A stretch of DNA of 64,000 bases from Olsenella uli (GTDB taxonomy: Bacteria; Actinomycetota; Coriobacteriia; Coriobacteriales; Atopobiaceae): NCBI RefSeq assembly GCF_016900775.1, contig NZ_JACJKN010000010.1, positions 1 through 64,000 of the forward strand, written 5' to 3'. Below are positions 11,621 to 20,017 of this stretch, one piece after another (positions within the stretch are counted from its first letter, which is position 1; every line of letters begins with the position of its first letter). Below the pieces are notes generated by a model. That model searched no databases and was not told the DNA's origin. It was given only the letters and a program-made list of their open reading frames with translations. Position numbers and translations under genes: made by a program.

Positions 11621-11824
11621 CTACTTGACGATGAGGCTGACGACGAAGCCGATGAGGGCGAGCGCCTCGACGAACGCCGAGCCCAGGATGAAGACCGTGA
11701 AGAGACGGCCCTGGACCTCGGGCTGGCGAGCCATGCCCTGAGCGACACCGCTGGCGGCAAGGCCGATGCCGATGCCCGCGCCGATAACGCCGAGACCATA
11801 ACCAACGACACCGAGAGCTCCCAC
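11621..11824 (-). CDS. atpE: ATP synthase Fo c subunit
   Basis: The best start is GTG 11824, six bases after AAAGGAGG, giving 67 residues: two hydrophobic helices joined by the polar loop ARQPEVQG. The essential carboxylate is Glu in AFVEALALIGF. In Na+-translocating rings the helix-1 position after GIG is Gln and the residue after Glu is Ser/Thr. Here they are Ile (GIGIGLAA) and Ala, so I infer proton coupling. Confidence 0.95.
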   Translation of the reverse strand: MGALGVVGYGLGVIGAGIGIGLAASGVAQGMARQPEVQGRLFTVFILGSAFVEALALIGFVVSLIVK

Positions 11825-11926
11825 TGTTCCTCCTTTGACATCCGCCCCGCGCTCCTGTCGCGCACGTTGGGGCGAGTTCAAACCAAACGTACTATGCACT
11901 GCGGGCGTGCCCGCGAGTTGCCGCTG

Positions 11927-12742
11927 CTACTCCTCGTCCGACTCCGCGATCTGGATGTAGACCGCAGAGAGCAGGGCGAAGACATATGCCTGGATGGCGG
12001 CGACCATAATCTCCACCACGTAGATGACGAGCAGGATGCCGACCCACAGCACGGACGCGCCGGCCTGGATCGCCGTGGCCACGGAGAAGGCCTGGATCAT
12101 CGGCTCGAAGAAGAGGGAGGCCAAAATCGCAAAGGTGCCCATGACGACGTGGCCCGCGAAGAGGTTGCAGAAGAGTCGGACGGCGAGCGTGATGAGGCGA
12201 AGGATCGTGGAGAAGACCTCGATGAGCCACACCAGCGCGTTGAGCGGGAAGGCGACCCCGGCCGGGGCGAGGCTCTTGGCATAGCCGAGCGCGCCGTGCT
12301 TCTTCACGCCGCAGACGATGAAGTAGACGAAGGAGCACACGGCGAGCGCCGCCGTGGTGGAGATGGTGCCCGTGCCGGGCTTGCAGCCCGGGATGATGCC
12401 CACGATGTTGTTGGCGAGCACCACGAGGAAGATGGACGCGATGAACGGGAAGTGGCGCTTCCAGGACTCGCCGAGCAGCCCCTTGCACATGTCGTCGCGG
12501 ACGAACTCCACGAGGTACTCCATGCCGTTCACGAAGACTCCCTTGGGGACGAGCCCCTTGGACTGGCGCTTCTTGAAGGCAAAGAGCAGGATAAGCATCA
12601 AGACGATAGCCACGGCGAACCAGAACGAGTACTGCGTGAATCCGGCGACATCAAGATTGCCGAAGATCGCCTGAGACTTAAAGCTCGAGACGAGCTCGTT
12701 GACCTCATCTCCCAGGCTGTCCAGAGGATTGCCCACGCTCAT
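11927..12742 (-). CDS. atpB: ATP synthase Fo a subunit
   Basis: The 271-residue integral membrane subunit forms the proton half-channels beside the c-ring. The essential Arg is in LAVRLFCNLFAGHV, and the N-terminal part has the usual loop and hydrophobic helices. Start ATG 12742 follows GAAGGGAAGG. It overlaps the end of the preceding small membrane protein by 38 bases. Confidence 0.96.
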   Translation of the reverse strand: MSVGNPLDSLGDEVNELVSSFKSQAIFGNLDVAGFTQYSFWFAVAIVLMLILLFAFKKRQSKGLVPKGVFVNGMEYLVEFVRDDMCKGLLGESWKRHFPFIASIFLVVLANNIVGIIPGCKPGTGTISTTAALAVCSFVYFIVCGVKKHGALGYAKSLAPAGVAFPLNALVWLIEVFSTILRLITLAVRLFCNLFAGHVVMGTFAILASLFFEPMIQAFSVATAIQAGASVLWVGILLVIYVVEIMVAAIQAYVFALLSAVYIQIAESDEE

Positions 12743-13046
12743 CCTTCCCTTCTCTCTGGGGACGGCCGTTGGCCGCCCTCCAGGCGCGGATTGCCTCGAT
12801 TGCCCAGAAGAGCAGAAACGAGCCGACCAGCGCACAACCGAACTCCAAGAAGCCCCCGTTCGTGGCAGCATACACCACGAGCAGGACAACAGTGAGCGTG
12901 AGAAACGACACGCCCACGGCCGCGATGCCGGCGGCCAGCGAGACCGCGCGACTTCCCCTCAGAGCCCGCTCGAACAGAACGGCCGGAGCGACGCAGCCCA
13001 GAAGGCCGAAGAGCGCGCCGGCGGCGATGGCAACCTGAGGCTCCAA
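12705..13046 (-). CDS. Small membrane protein preceding atpB (AtpI-like position)
   Basis: The 113-residue product has three or four hydrophobic segments (about residues 5-25, 35-62, 66-88) and a basic hydrophilic tail. The start is TTG 13046 (MEPQVAIAAGALFGLLGCVA) with GGGAGG upstream. Its place as first gene of the ATP synthase operon, overlapping atpB, matches the position of atpI, a non-essential assembly factor in many bacteria. I see no sequence motif that proves this. Confidence 0.7.
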   Translation of the reverse strand: MEPQVAIAAGALFGLLGCVAPAVLFERALRGSRAVSLAAGIAAVGVSFLTLTVVLLVVYAATNGGFLEFGCALVGSFLLFWAIEAIRAWRAANGRPQREGKDERGQSSGQPGR

Positions 13047-13086
13047 GCTCCACCGCCTCCCGTCCGAGCGAATTCAGGACATTCGA

Positions 13087-13114
13087 AGTCTAGCGCGCCC
13101 GCAAAATTGGTCAA
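13087..13114 (-). promoter_or_regulatory. Promoter of the ATP synthase operon
   Basis: On the minus strand TTGACC (13109-13114) and TAGACT (13087-13092) are separated by 16 bases, a good housekeeping-sigma promoter. It lies about 40 bases upstream of the first start codon of the operon. Confidence 0.65.
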
Positions 13115-13243
13115 GCAGGCTGCCGGCCGCCGCCCCCGATTCGACACAATCGTGAAGGGCGCTTCTCGACGTTGCCGAAATGCGAGTTCTGGCAGTCGCG
13201 GAATCCCGGCACCTGGGAAGATGTCATCACCCGTTGCAGAAAG

Positions 13244-13279
13244 CGGGCTTATGGCAGCCCCATTGCTGCCATAAGCCCG
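13244..13279. repeat. Perfect 15-bp hairpin between upp and the ATP synthase operon
   Basis: CGGGCTTATGGCAGC (13244-13258) pairs perfectly with its complement at 13265-13279 around a 6-base loop. No U-tract follows on either strand, so it is at best a weak terminator of upp. The rest of the 317-bp gap (13047-13363) holds the ATP operon promoter and one copy of the 12-mer GGCGAGAAGAAC at 13338. Confidence 0.6.
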
Positions 13280-13363
13280 AATCTCACAACGCGCATCCGC
13301 GGCCAGCTGCCACGACCGCGCCTTCCAGAACGCACGGGGCGAGAAGAACGTCGCGCCGACGAC

Positions 13364-14011
13364 CTACTTGGTGCCGTAGATGCGGTCGCCCGCGTCGCCG
13401 AGCCCCGGCAGGATGTAGGCGTGGTCGTTGAGCTGGCGGTCGAGTGCGCAGGTGTAGAGGCGCACATCCGGGTCGAAGTCCAGCGTGGCGCGCACGCCCT
13501 CGGGCGCGGAGACGAGCGTGAGGCAGCGGATGTCGCGCACGCCGGCCTCGCGGAGGAACTGGATGGCCGCCGTAAGCGAGCCGCCGGTGGCGAGCATGGG
13601 GTCGACGACCAGGCAGATGCGGTTCTCGATGTCAGGCGGGAACTTGCAGTAGTACTGATGCGGCACGTGCGTCTCGGGGTCGCGGTACATGCCCACGTGG
13701 CCCACGCGCGCGGAGGGGACGAGCTGGAGCAGGCCGTCCACCATGCCGAGGCCGGCGCGCAGGATCGGGATGATGGCGACCTTCTTGCCGGAGAGCCGGC
13801 GGCAGGTGGTGACCTCAAGCGGCGTCTCCACCTCGACGTCCTCGAGCGGGAAGTCGCGCATGGCCTCATAGCCCTCAAAGATCGCAAGCTCGTTCACGAG
13901 CTCGCGGAACTGCTTGGTGGGCGTGTCCTTGTCGCGCAGGATGGAGAGCTTGTGCTGCACGAGCGGGTGGTCGATGACGGTGAAGCGTGCCGGGTCGAAC
14001 TCCTCTGCCAT
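13364..14011 (-). CDS. upp: Uracil phosphoribosyltransferase
   Basis: The 215-residue enzyme salvages uracil to UMP using PRPP. The start ATG 14011 ([20 protein letters not shown]) follows AAAGGAG. The PRPP-binding motif is [16 protein letters not shown], and the uracil-binding C-terminal segment is [14 protein letters not shown], both diagnostic of bacterial UPRTs. It lies downstream of glyA on the same strand, with a pair of palindromes between. Confidence 0.97.
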   Translation of the reverse strand: MAEEFDPARFTVIDHPLVQHKLSILRDKDTPTKQFRELVNELAIFEGYEAMRDFPLEDVEVETPLEVTTCRRLSGKKVAIIPILRAGLGMVDGLLQLVPSARVGHVGMYRDPETHVPHQYYCKFPPDIENRICLVVDPMLATGGSLTAAIQFLREAGVRDIRCLTLVSAPEGVRATLDFDPDVRLYTCALDRQLNDHAYILPGLGDAGDRIYGTK

Positions 14012-14027
14012 TTCTGCTCCTTTCCGC

Positions 14028-14087
14028 AAATTGGGGACAGTCCCCAATTTACATAAAACATTTCTGCTAATTGGGGACTGTCCCCAA
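14028..14087. repeat. Pair of GGGGAC palindromes (REP-like)
   Basis: Copy 1 (14028-14050) is a perfect palindrome around a central A: AAATTGGGGAC then A then the complement. Copy 2 (14071-14087) is TTGGGGAC, T, GTCCCCAA, the same sequence in the opposite orientation. A short direct repeat CATTTCTGCT accompanies both copies (14008, 14059). The element sits in the upp leader and resembles REP sequences moved by IS200-type RAYT transposases; no such gene is in the window. Confidence 0.7.
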
Positions 14088-14095
14088 CTTGCAGA

Positions 14096-15352
14096 CTAGT
14101 CGAGCTCGGGGTAGAGCGGGTGCTCGGCGAGCAGCTCGCGCACCTCCATGCTGATGCGGTCCATGAGGGCATCGTCGCCGTGGCCCGCAACGACGTCGCC
14201 GATGAGCTCACCCACGCGCTCGCACTCCCGCTCGGTGAAGCCGCGGGTGGTGACGGCAGCCGACCCCACGCGGATGCCGCTCGCGACGAAGGGCGAGCGC
14301 TTCTCGCCGGGGATGGTGTTCTTGTTGACCGTGATGCCCACCGAGTCGAGCAGGCCCTCGGCATCCTTGCCCGTGACGTCGCCCGCCGGGGTGAGGTCGA
14401 CGAGCAGGAGGTGGTTGTCGGTCCCGCCGGAGACGAGCCGCAGCCCGCGCGACTCCATGCCGCGCCCGAGCGCCTTTGCGTTGGCGAGGATGGCGTCGGT
14501 GTAGGCGGCAAAGTCCGGGGAGAGCGCCTCGCCAAAGGCGACGGCCTTGCCGGCGATGACGTGCTCGAGCGGGCCGCCCTGGCTGCCGGGGAAGACCGCG
14601 GAGTTGAGCCTCTTGGCAAGGTCCGCATCGTTTGCCAGGATGAGGCCGCCGCGCGGTCCGCGCAGGGTCTTGTGCGTGGTGGAGGTGGTGACGTCCGCAA
14701 AGGGCACGGGGCTGGGGTGGCGGCCGGTGGCCACGAGGCCGGCGATGTGGGCCATGTCCACCATGAGGGAGGCGCCCACGGAATGGGCGATCTGGGCGAA
14801 GCGCTCGAAGTCGATGACGCGCGGGTAGGCCGAGGCACCGGCGATGATCACCTTGGGGCGGTGCTTCTCGGCGAGCGCCGCCACGGCGTCGTAGTCAATG
14901 CGCTCCGTCTGGGAGTCCACGCCGTAGGAGACGATGTTGTAGAGCTTGCCGGAGAAGTTGGCCGGCGAGCCGTGCGTGAGGTGGCCGCCGTTGTCGAGCG
15001 CCATGCCCATGACGGTGTCGCCGGGCGTGGCCAGCGCCGCGAGGGCGGCGTAGTTGGCCTGGGCGCCCGAGTGCGGCTGCACGTTGGCAAAGCCCGCGCC
15101 GAAGAGCTTGCAGGCACGGTCGCGCGCGAGGTTCTCCGCCTTGTCGACCGCCCAGCAGCCGCCATAGTAGCGCTTGCCGGGCAGGCCCTCGGCGTACTTG
15201 TTGGTGAGGGGCGACCCCACGGCCTCCATGACGGCCAGCGAAACGAAGTTCTCCGACGCGATGAGCTCGACGGAGGAGCGCTGGCGGCGCAGCTCGTCCT
15301 CGACCGTGGAGAAGACCTCGGGATCGGACGCTCTCAGGTGCTCGCAGAACAT
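14096..15352 (-). CDS. glyA: Serine hydroxymethyltransferase
   Basis: The 418-residue PLP enzyme converts serine and tetrahydrofolate to glycine and methylene-THF. Family landmarks: [24 protein letters not shown] near the N-terminus, the PLP-binding lysine in [15 protein letters not shown], and DLAHIAG-like [12 protein letters not shown] 15352 follows AGAGGAGG. It supplies one-carbon units for the folate pathway also represented by folP-folK at 23.5-25.0 kb. Confidence 0.98.
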   Translation of the reverse strand: MFCEHLRASDPEVFSTVEDELRRQRSSVELIASENFVSLAVMEAVGSPLTNKYAEGLPGKRYYGGCWAVDKAENLARDRACKLFGAGFANVQPHSGAQANYAALAALATPGDTVMGMALDNGGHLTHGSPANFSGKLYNIVSYGVDSQTERIDYDAVAALAEKHRPKVIIAGASAYPRVIDFERFAQIAHSVGASLMVDMAHIAGLVATGRHPSPVPFADVTTSTTHKTLRGPRGGLILANDADLAKRLNSAVFPGSQGGPLEHVIAGKAVAFGEALSPDFAAYTDAILANAKALGRGMESRGLRLVSGGTDNHLLLVDLTPAGDVTGKDAEGLLDSVGITVNKNTIPGEKRSPFVASGIRVGSAAVTTRGFTERECERVGELIGDVVAGHGDDALMDRISMEVRELLAEHPLYPELD

Positions 15353-15491
15353 GGGACCTCCTCTGGTTGGGAGCCGCCCCGAGCGCCATCACGCGTCCCG
15401 CGCGGCCCGGCTCGCCGATCCGCAGGGCACCCCTGCGGCGTGCGCTTGGTATAGCGTAGCACGACGACGCGAGGTCTCCGTGAGCGCCGTG

Positions 15492-16142
15492 TTACGCCCC
15501 GCGAACGGCGAGAAGGACCTCGTCGCACGTGAGGGCGCCCTCCCTCAGCACGCGCGGCTCGGGGCGCGTGGCGTCCACGATCGTCGACGCAACGCCAACC
15601 GGCGCCTCGCCGCCGTCGAGCGTGAGGTCCGCGGCCGCGACGATCTGGGGCTCGACGGAGCCGCCGCTCGTGGCCGAGGGCGCGCCATGCGTGTTGGCGC
15701 TCGTCTGCGCGAGCGGCACGCCCAGGGCGCGGGCGACGGCGCGGTCGAGCGCGGACCCCGGGACGCGCAGGGCGATCGTGGGGCCGCCCTCGGCAGGCTG
15801 CGCGTACTCCGCCGGCACCTCGCCGGAGGCGCGCACGACGATCGTGAGCGCGCCCGGCCAGTAGCGCTCGGCGAGCCGCACGGCCCAGGACGGGACATCG
15901 CGGCCGTAGCGCATGAGGTCGGACGCCTCGGCGATGAACCACGGCAGCGTCTGGGCGCGGTCGCGGCGCTTGATGTCGAAGATGCGCCCGTGGGCGGGGT
16001 TTTCCGGCGTCGCGGCGCAGCAGATGCCGTAGACCGAGTCCGTGGGGAGCACGGCGACGCCGCCCTCCCGCAGGACGGCCGCGACGCGCTCGACGACCTC
16101 GCCGTCCGGGTTCTTCTGGTCGACCGTGATGACGCTTCCCAT
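15492..16142 (-). CDS. tsaC: L-threonylcarbamoyladenylate synthase (Sua5/YciO/TsaC)
   Basis: The 216-residue protein matches the YrdC-like domain that makes threonylcarbamoyl-AMP for tRNA t6A modification. Key parts are VAVLPTDSVYGICCAA at about 29-44, the KRRDRAQTLPWFI segment (family K-R-x-x) and TSANTHGAPSATS. It lacks the C-terminal Sua5 domain. It starts 2 bases after prmC, and prmC-sua5 adjacency is widespread, which supports the assignment. Confidence 0.92.
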   Translation of the reverse strand: MGSVITVDQKNPDGEVVERVAAVLREGGVAVLPTDSVYGICCAATPENPAHGRIFDIKRRDRAQTLPWFIAEASDLMRYGRDVPSWAVRLAERYWPGALTIVVRASGEVPAEYAQPAEGGPTIALRVPGSALDRAVARALGVPLAQTSANTHGAPSATSGGSVEPQIVAAADLTLDGGEAPVGVASTIVDATRPEPRVLREGALTCDEVLLAVRGA

Positions 16143-16144
16143 CT

Positions 16145-17089
16145 CTATTCCTCTCGTATGGCCACAAGCACGCGCGGGCGGCGCGTGAGGTCCTCGCGCA
16201 CCTCGACCGCAGACCAGCCTCCCTGGGCGCGGGCGAGCTCGGCGGCATCGTCCAGGGAGCCCTCGAATAGCTCGACCGCCAGCATGCCGCCAGGCGCGAG
16301 CGCACGCGGGGCGAGCTCGAGCAGGCGGCGGAAGACGTCGAGCCCGTCATCGCCGCCGTCGAGGGCGAGCTCCGGCTCATAGTCCGCCACCTCGGCGGGG
16401 ACCTCCTCGCGCAGCACGGCGGTGGGTATGTAGGGCGGATTGGACACAAGCACCGAGAAGGACCCCATGAGCTCGGGGTCAACGCCCTCCGCGAGGTCCG
16501 TCCGGACGATGTCCACCGCGTCCTCGAGACCAAGGGCCTCGCGGTTGCGGGAGGCGAGCTCGACCGCGCGCTCGGAGAGGTCCGTCGCCGTGACGTGCGT
16601 CCCCGGGCGCTCCGAGGCGATCGAGAGCGCGATGCAGCCCGTGCCCGTGCCGACCTCGAGCACGCGGACGGGGTCGGCCGCCGGCTCGTCCTTCTCGCCT
16701 TCTGCGTCCTTCTCGCCTTCCGCACCCTGGCGCGCGCGGGCGGCGTCCACGCCCTCGAGGGCCGCGTCCACGAGGACCTCGGTCTCGGGGCGCGGGATGA
16801 GCACGCCGCGCTCGCAGCGCAGCACGATGTGGCGGAAGGGCATCTCCCCGGTGACGTACTGCAGGGGCTCCCCGGCCGCGCGCCGCTCGATGGCCGTGTG
16901 CATGGCGGCGAGCTCGTCGGCCTGCAGCGGCTTGTCAAAGTTGACGTAAAGCTCCACGCGCGAGAGGCCGGTGACATTGGCGAGCAGCCATTCCGCCGAG
17001 AGGCGAGGGTGCTCGTCACCCTTGCGCTCGAGGTATCCGCTCGTCCAGTCGAGTATGCGCTTGATGGTCCAGGGCTCGCCGTGTGGCAT
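16145..17089 (-). CDS. prmC: Peptide chain release factor N5-glutamine methyltransferase
   Basis: PrmC methylates the GGQ glutamine of release factors using SAM; prfA lies two genes upstream. The 314-residue protein has the small helical N-domain, PRPETEVLVDAAL, the SAM motif VLEVGTGTGCIALSIA and the catalytic SNPPYIP. Between PETE and the SAM motif is an insertion QGAEGEKDAEGEKDEPAAD, low-complexity and absent from typical PrmC. Its DNA contains two copies of the genomic 12-mer GGCGAGAAGGAC (16688, 16706). Confidence 0.95.
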   Translation of the reverse strand: MPHGEPWTIKRILDWTSGYLERKGDEHPRLSAEWLLANVTGLSRVELYVNFDKPLQADELAAMHTAIERRAAGEPLQYVTGEMPFRHIVLRCERGVLIPRPETEVLVDAALEGVDAARARQGAEGEKDAEGEKDEPAADPVRVLEVGTGTGCIALSIASERPGTHVTATDLSERAVELASRNREALGLEDAVDIVRTDLAEGVDPELMGSFSVLVSNPPYIPTAVLREEVPAEVADYEPELALDGGDDGLDVFRRLLELAPRALAPGGMLAVELFEGSLDDAAELARAQGGWSAVEVREDLTRRPRVLVAIREE

Positions 17090-17181
17090 CGTGCTCCCTT
17101 CGCTTGCGTGGCGTCACTGCATCATAGCGCGGGATGGGACGGGGCGCGGGGCGGGGACCCGCCGGGACGGCCTCCAGAAGC

Positions 17182-17285
17182 GTCGCGAAGGCCCCGCACA
17201 GCCCGAGAGCGGGACCTTCGCGACATTGCGTCGGCACAATCCGTCGCCAAAGCCCCGCATAGGCGCTCCGCGGGGGATTGGCGAC
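17182..17285. repeat. Two related 43-nt hairpins with compensatory stem changes
   Basis: Unit 1 (17182-17224) and unit 2 (17243-17285) are each 43 nt. Unit 1 opens GTCGCGAAGGCCCCGC and closes with a matching arm ending CCTTCGCGAC. Unit 2 opens GTCGCCAAAGCCCCGC and closes GGGGGATTGGCGAC. The CGAA/TTCG pair in one is CCAA/TTGG in the other, so pairing is conserved while sequence differs. They lie downstream of glxK and upstream of prmC. Confidence 0.75.
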
Positions 17286-17301
17286 GATCAGAGAACACAC
17301 A

Positions 17302-18441
17302 TTAAATCGAAAGGCCCGCCCCCAGGGAGATGAGCCCGAGCGCCCGGCGAATCGCCAGCCGATAGAGCGGCTCCGCACGCTCGAGCGAGTACGCGAGCCC
17401 GAGGCCCGGGTCCGTCACCGTGGGAACGATCGCCCTTACCCCGGGCAGGTCAGGGGTGTCCGGGTCCAAGCCGCCCACCACGGCAACGCAGGGAACGCCC
17501 GCGCGCTCGCATGCCGCCCCCACCCCACTCACGACCTTGCCGCACGCGCTCTGGGCGTCCGCGTGCCCCTCGCCGGTGACGCAGAGGTCGGCGTCCTCCA
17601 GAAGCTCGTCGAACCCAACGAGCGCGAGCACCCGCTCGATGCCAGAGACCAGCTTCGCGCCGAGGAGCGCGACGGACATGGCCCCCACCCCTCCGGCAGC
17701 GCCCGCGCCCGGCAGCGCCTCGACGTCCTTCCCGAGCTGGTCGCGCAGGAGCCCGGCAAACCGCCTCATGCCGGAGTCGAGCCGCTCGACATCCGCCGGG
17801 CCGAGCCCCTTCTGCGGGCCAAACACCGCCGTGGCGCCCTGCGGTCCGGTCAGGGGGTTCGTCACGTCGCACATCGCGTAAAACGTCGTCTCCGCAAGCC
17901 GCGGGTCAAGCCCCGCGAGGTCGATACGGGAGACGCGCCCGAGATTGGCCCCCGTCCCCGGAAGCTCCGCCCCGTCCGCGGCGAGGAACCGCGCGCCGAG
18001 CGCGCGCATCATGCCCATGCCGCAGTCGTTGGTGGCGCTACCGCCCAGGGCAAGGGTGACGCTTCTGCTCCCCTGGTCAAGCGCGTCCCTGATGAGCTGG
18101 CCCGTGCCAAAGCTCGACGTTCGGGCGGCGTCGCGCTCGCACGGCGCGAGCAGCGGCAGCCCCGAGGCCGCCGCGACCTCGACGAGCGCCTCGCCGGAGT
18201 CGAGAAGGCCATAGCGCGCCTCGACGGGCCGCCCAAGGGGATCGCGCGCCATCACCGCCCGAAGCGCTCCCCCGCAGGCAGCGACGAGCGCCTCGGCCGT
18301 CCCCTCTCCGCCGTCGGCCACCGGAACCCCCAGCACCTCGGCGCCGGGGATGGCCCGCGGCGCCTCCTCAGAGATGATCTGCGCGATTCTGGCCGACGAG
18401 AGCGTCCCCTTGAACGAGTCGGATGCCACGACGATGCGCAT
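17302..18441 (-). CDS. glxK: Glycerate kinase
   Basis: The 379-residue product belongs to the GarK/GlxK type-I glycerate kinase family, which phosphorylates D-glycerate. It begins MRIVVASDSFKGTLSS, the family N-terminal signature, and contains LALGGSATNDCGMGMMRALG, VADGGEGTA and the VTGEGHADAQS motif. ATG 18441 follows GGGAGG. It sits between prfA and prmC, splitting a gene pair that is usually adjacent. Confidence 0.93.
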   Translation of the reverse strand: MRIVVASDSFKGTLSSARIAQIISEEAPRAIPGAEVLGVPVADGGEGTAEALVAACGGALRAVMARDPLGRPVEARYGLLDSGEALVEVAAASGLPLLAPCERDAARTSSFGTGQLIRDALDQGSRSVTLALGGSATNDCGMGMMRALGARFLAADGAELPGTGANLGRVSRIDLAGLDPRLAETTFYAMCDVTNPLTGPQGATAVFGPQKGLGPADVERLDSGMRRFAGLLRDQLGKDVEALPGAGAAGGVGAMSVALLGAKLVSGIERVLALVGFDELLEDADLCVTGEGHADAQSACGKVVSGVGAACERAGVPCVAVVGGLDPDTPDLPGVRAIVPTVTDPGLGLAYSLERAEPLYRLAIRRALGLISLGAGLSI

Positions 18442-18465
18442 TGTCTGTCCTCCCGGCCTCTCTTC

Positions 18466-18697
18466 GCGCAAACGAGGCCTTGGTGCGAAAGACGGCAGGC
18501 TCGGCGCGCAATCGGTGGCTTGGTGCGAAGCATTTTTGCTCGCAGAAGTGCCCTACAGGCAGTATACGGCCGAGCGCATATGGCAAAACGCCTGATGGTC
18601 GCCATCCGCCCGTTCGGCCGCGCCGGAAAACGCTTCGCACCAAGCCGCCGATTGCGCAGGAGCGCCGCCGAGCTTCGCACCAACGAGCTGACTGCGC
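18466..18697. repeat. Symmetrical 2+2 array of a 26-nt unit (40-nt period)
   Basis: Two forward units (18466-18491, 18506-18531) are followed by two inverted units (18632-18657, 18672-18697). Each carries GCGCA at one end and TTGGTGCGAAG at the other. The inner pair differs by one base, which would be a G-U pair in RNA. Starts are exactly 40 nt apart on both sides, with a 100-nt centre. This fills the 330-bp gap between glxK and prfA; I see no gene in it. Confidence 0.75.
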
Positions 18698-18771
18698 ACA
18701 CGTCGAGAAAAAACGACCGCCCCGTCGCACGCACGCGACGGGGCGGCAGCACGGCCAATGCCGGGGCGGCG

Positions 18772-19836
18772 TCACACCGCCTGGGCGAGCTTCTCCGCGC
18801 GCTCGGCGGCGGCGAGCGCCTCGATGACGCCCGACAGCGCATCGCCGAGCAGGACGCCGTTATACGTGCTGTTGAAGCCGATGCGGTGGTCGGTCACGCG
18901 GTCCTGCGGCTGGTTATAGGTGCGAATCTTCTCCGAGCGGTTGCCGTGGCCAATCTGGGAGAGGCGCGCGGCGCCCTGCTCGGCCTGCTGCTTCTCCAGC
19001 TCCATCTCATAGAGGCGGGCGCGCAGCATCTGCATGCAGACCTCGCGGTTCTGGATCTGGGAGCGCTGGTCCTGCGACTGCACCACGGTGTTGGTGGGCA
19101 GGTGCGTGATGCGCACCGCCGAGTAGGTGGTGTTGACGCACTGGCCGCCGGGGCCGGAGGCGCAGTAGGTGTCGATGCGCAGGTCGGACTGGTCGATCTG
19201 GATGTCGATCTCGTCGGCCTCGGGAAGCACCGCGACGGTGGCCGTGGAGGTCTGGATGCGGCCCTGGCTCTCGGTCTTGGGCACGCGCTGGACGCGGTGC
19301 ACGCCGGACTCGTACTTGAGCACGGAGTAGACGCGGTCACCCGTGACCTTGAACTCGATGGTCTTGAATCCGCCGGCCTCGCTCGGGCTGGACGAGAGGA
19401 TCTGGATCTTCCAGCCGCGGCTCTCGCAGAAGCGCTGGTACATCTTGAAGAGGTCGCCGGCGAAGATGGCGGCCTCGTCGCCGCCCACGCCGCCGCGAAT
19501 CTCCACGATGGTGTCCTTCTCGTCGTTGGGGTCGGCCGGGATGAGCAGGAATTTGATCTCATCCTCGAGCTCGGGGAGCTTGGCCTCGTTGGCGGCGATG
19601 TCCTCCTGCAGCATGGCCTTCTCTTCGGCATCGGCCTCGTGGAGCATCTCCTTGGCTGCCTCGATGTCATCGAGCGCGCCCAGGTACTCGCGGGCGCGCG
19701 CCACGAGCTCGGCCTGGCTCGCGTGCTCCTTGGCAAGGCGCGCGTACTCCTTGGGGTCGGAAACCACGGCCGGGTCCATGAGCTTCTGCTCGAGCTCCTC
19801 GTAGGCCTGAATGATCTTGGTGAGCTTGTCTCGCAT
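18772..19836 (-). CDS. prfA: Peptide chain release factor 1
   Basis: RF1 terminates translation at UAA and UAG. The 354-residue protein has the GGQ loop in CASGPGGQCVNTTYSAVR and the stop-codon recognition tripeptide PxT as PKT in RVPKTESQGR, which marks it as RF1 rather than RF2. A minus-strand TATGAT at 19958-19963 is a plausible -10 box. ATG 19836 follows AGGAGAAG. PrmC, its modifying enzyme, is nearby. Confidence 0.97.
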   Translation of the reverse strand: MRDKLTKIIQAYEELEQKLMDPAVVSDPKEYARLAKEHASQAELVARAREYLGALDDIEAAKEMLHEADAEEKAMLQEDIAANEAKLPELEDEIKFLLIPADPNDEKDTIVEIRGGVGGDEAAIFAGDLFKMYQRFCESRGWKIQILSSSPSEAGGFKTIEFKVTGDRVYSVLKYESGVHRVQRVPKTESQGRIQTSTATVAVLPEADEIDIQIDQSDLRIDTYCASGPGGQCVNTTYSAVRITHLPTNTVVQSQDQRSQIQNREVCMQMLRARLYEMELEKQQAEQGAARLSQIGHGNRSEKIRTYNQPQDRVTDHRIGFNSTYNGVLLGDALSGVIEALAAAERAEKLAQAV

Positions 19837-20017
19837 ATCTTCTCCTCGTGGGGGGTCATACGGGCATGCGTGGATGGGGTCTCCCCCTCAGAGCCGCTAG
19901 AGCATGTCGAATCTCGCGTACACAGGCCCCTCCCCCGCACGTGTCTTGAACCGTCTTATCATACCCCGAGCCGCCGGTATGAGACACTAGAGCCCAGGGC
20001 AACCAAAGGAGAAACGC

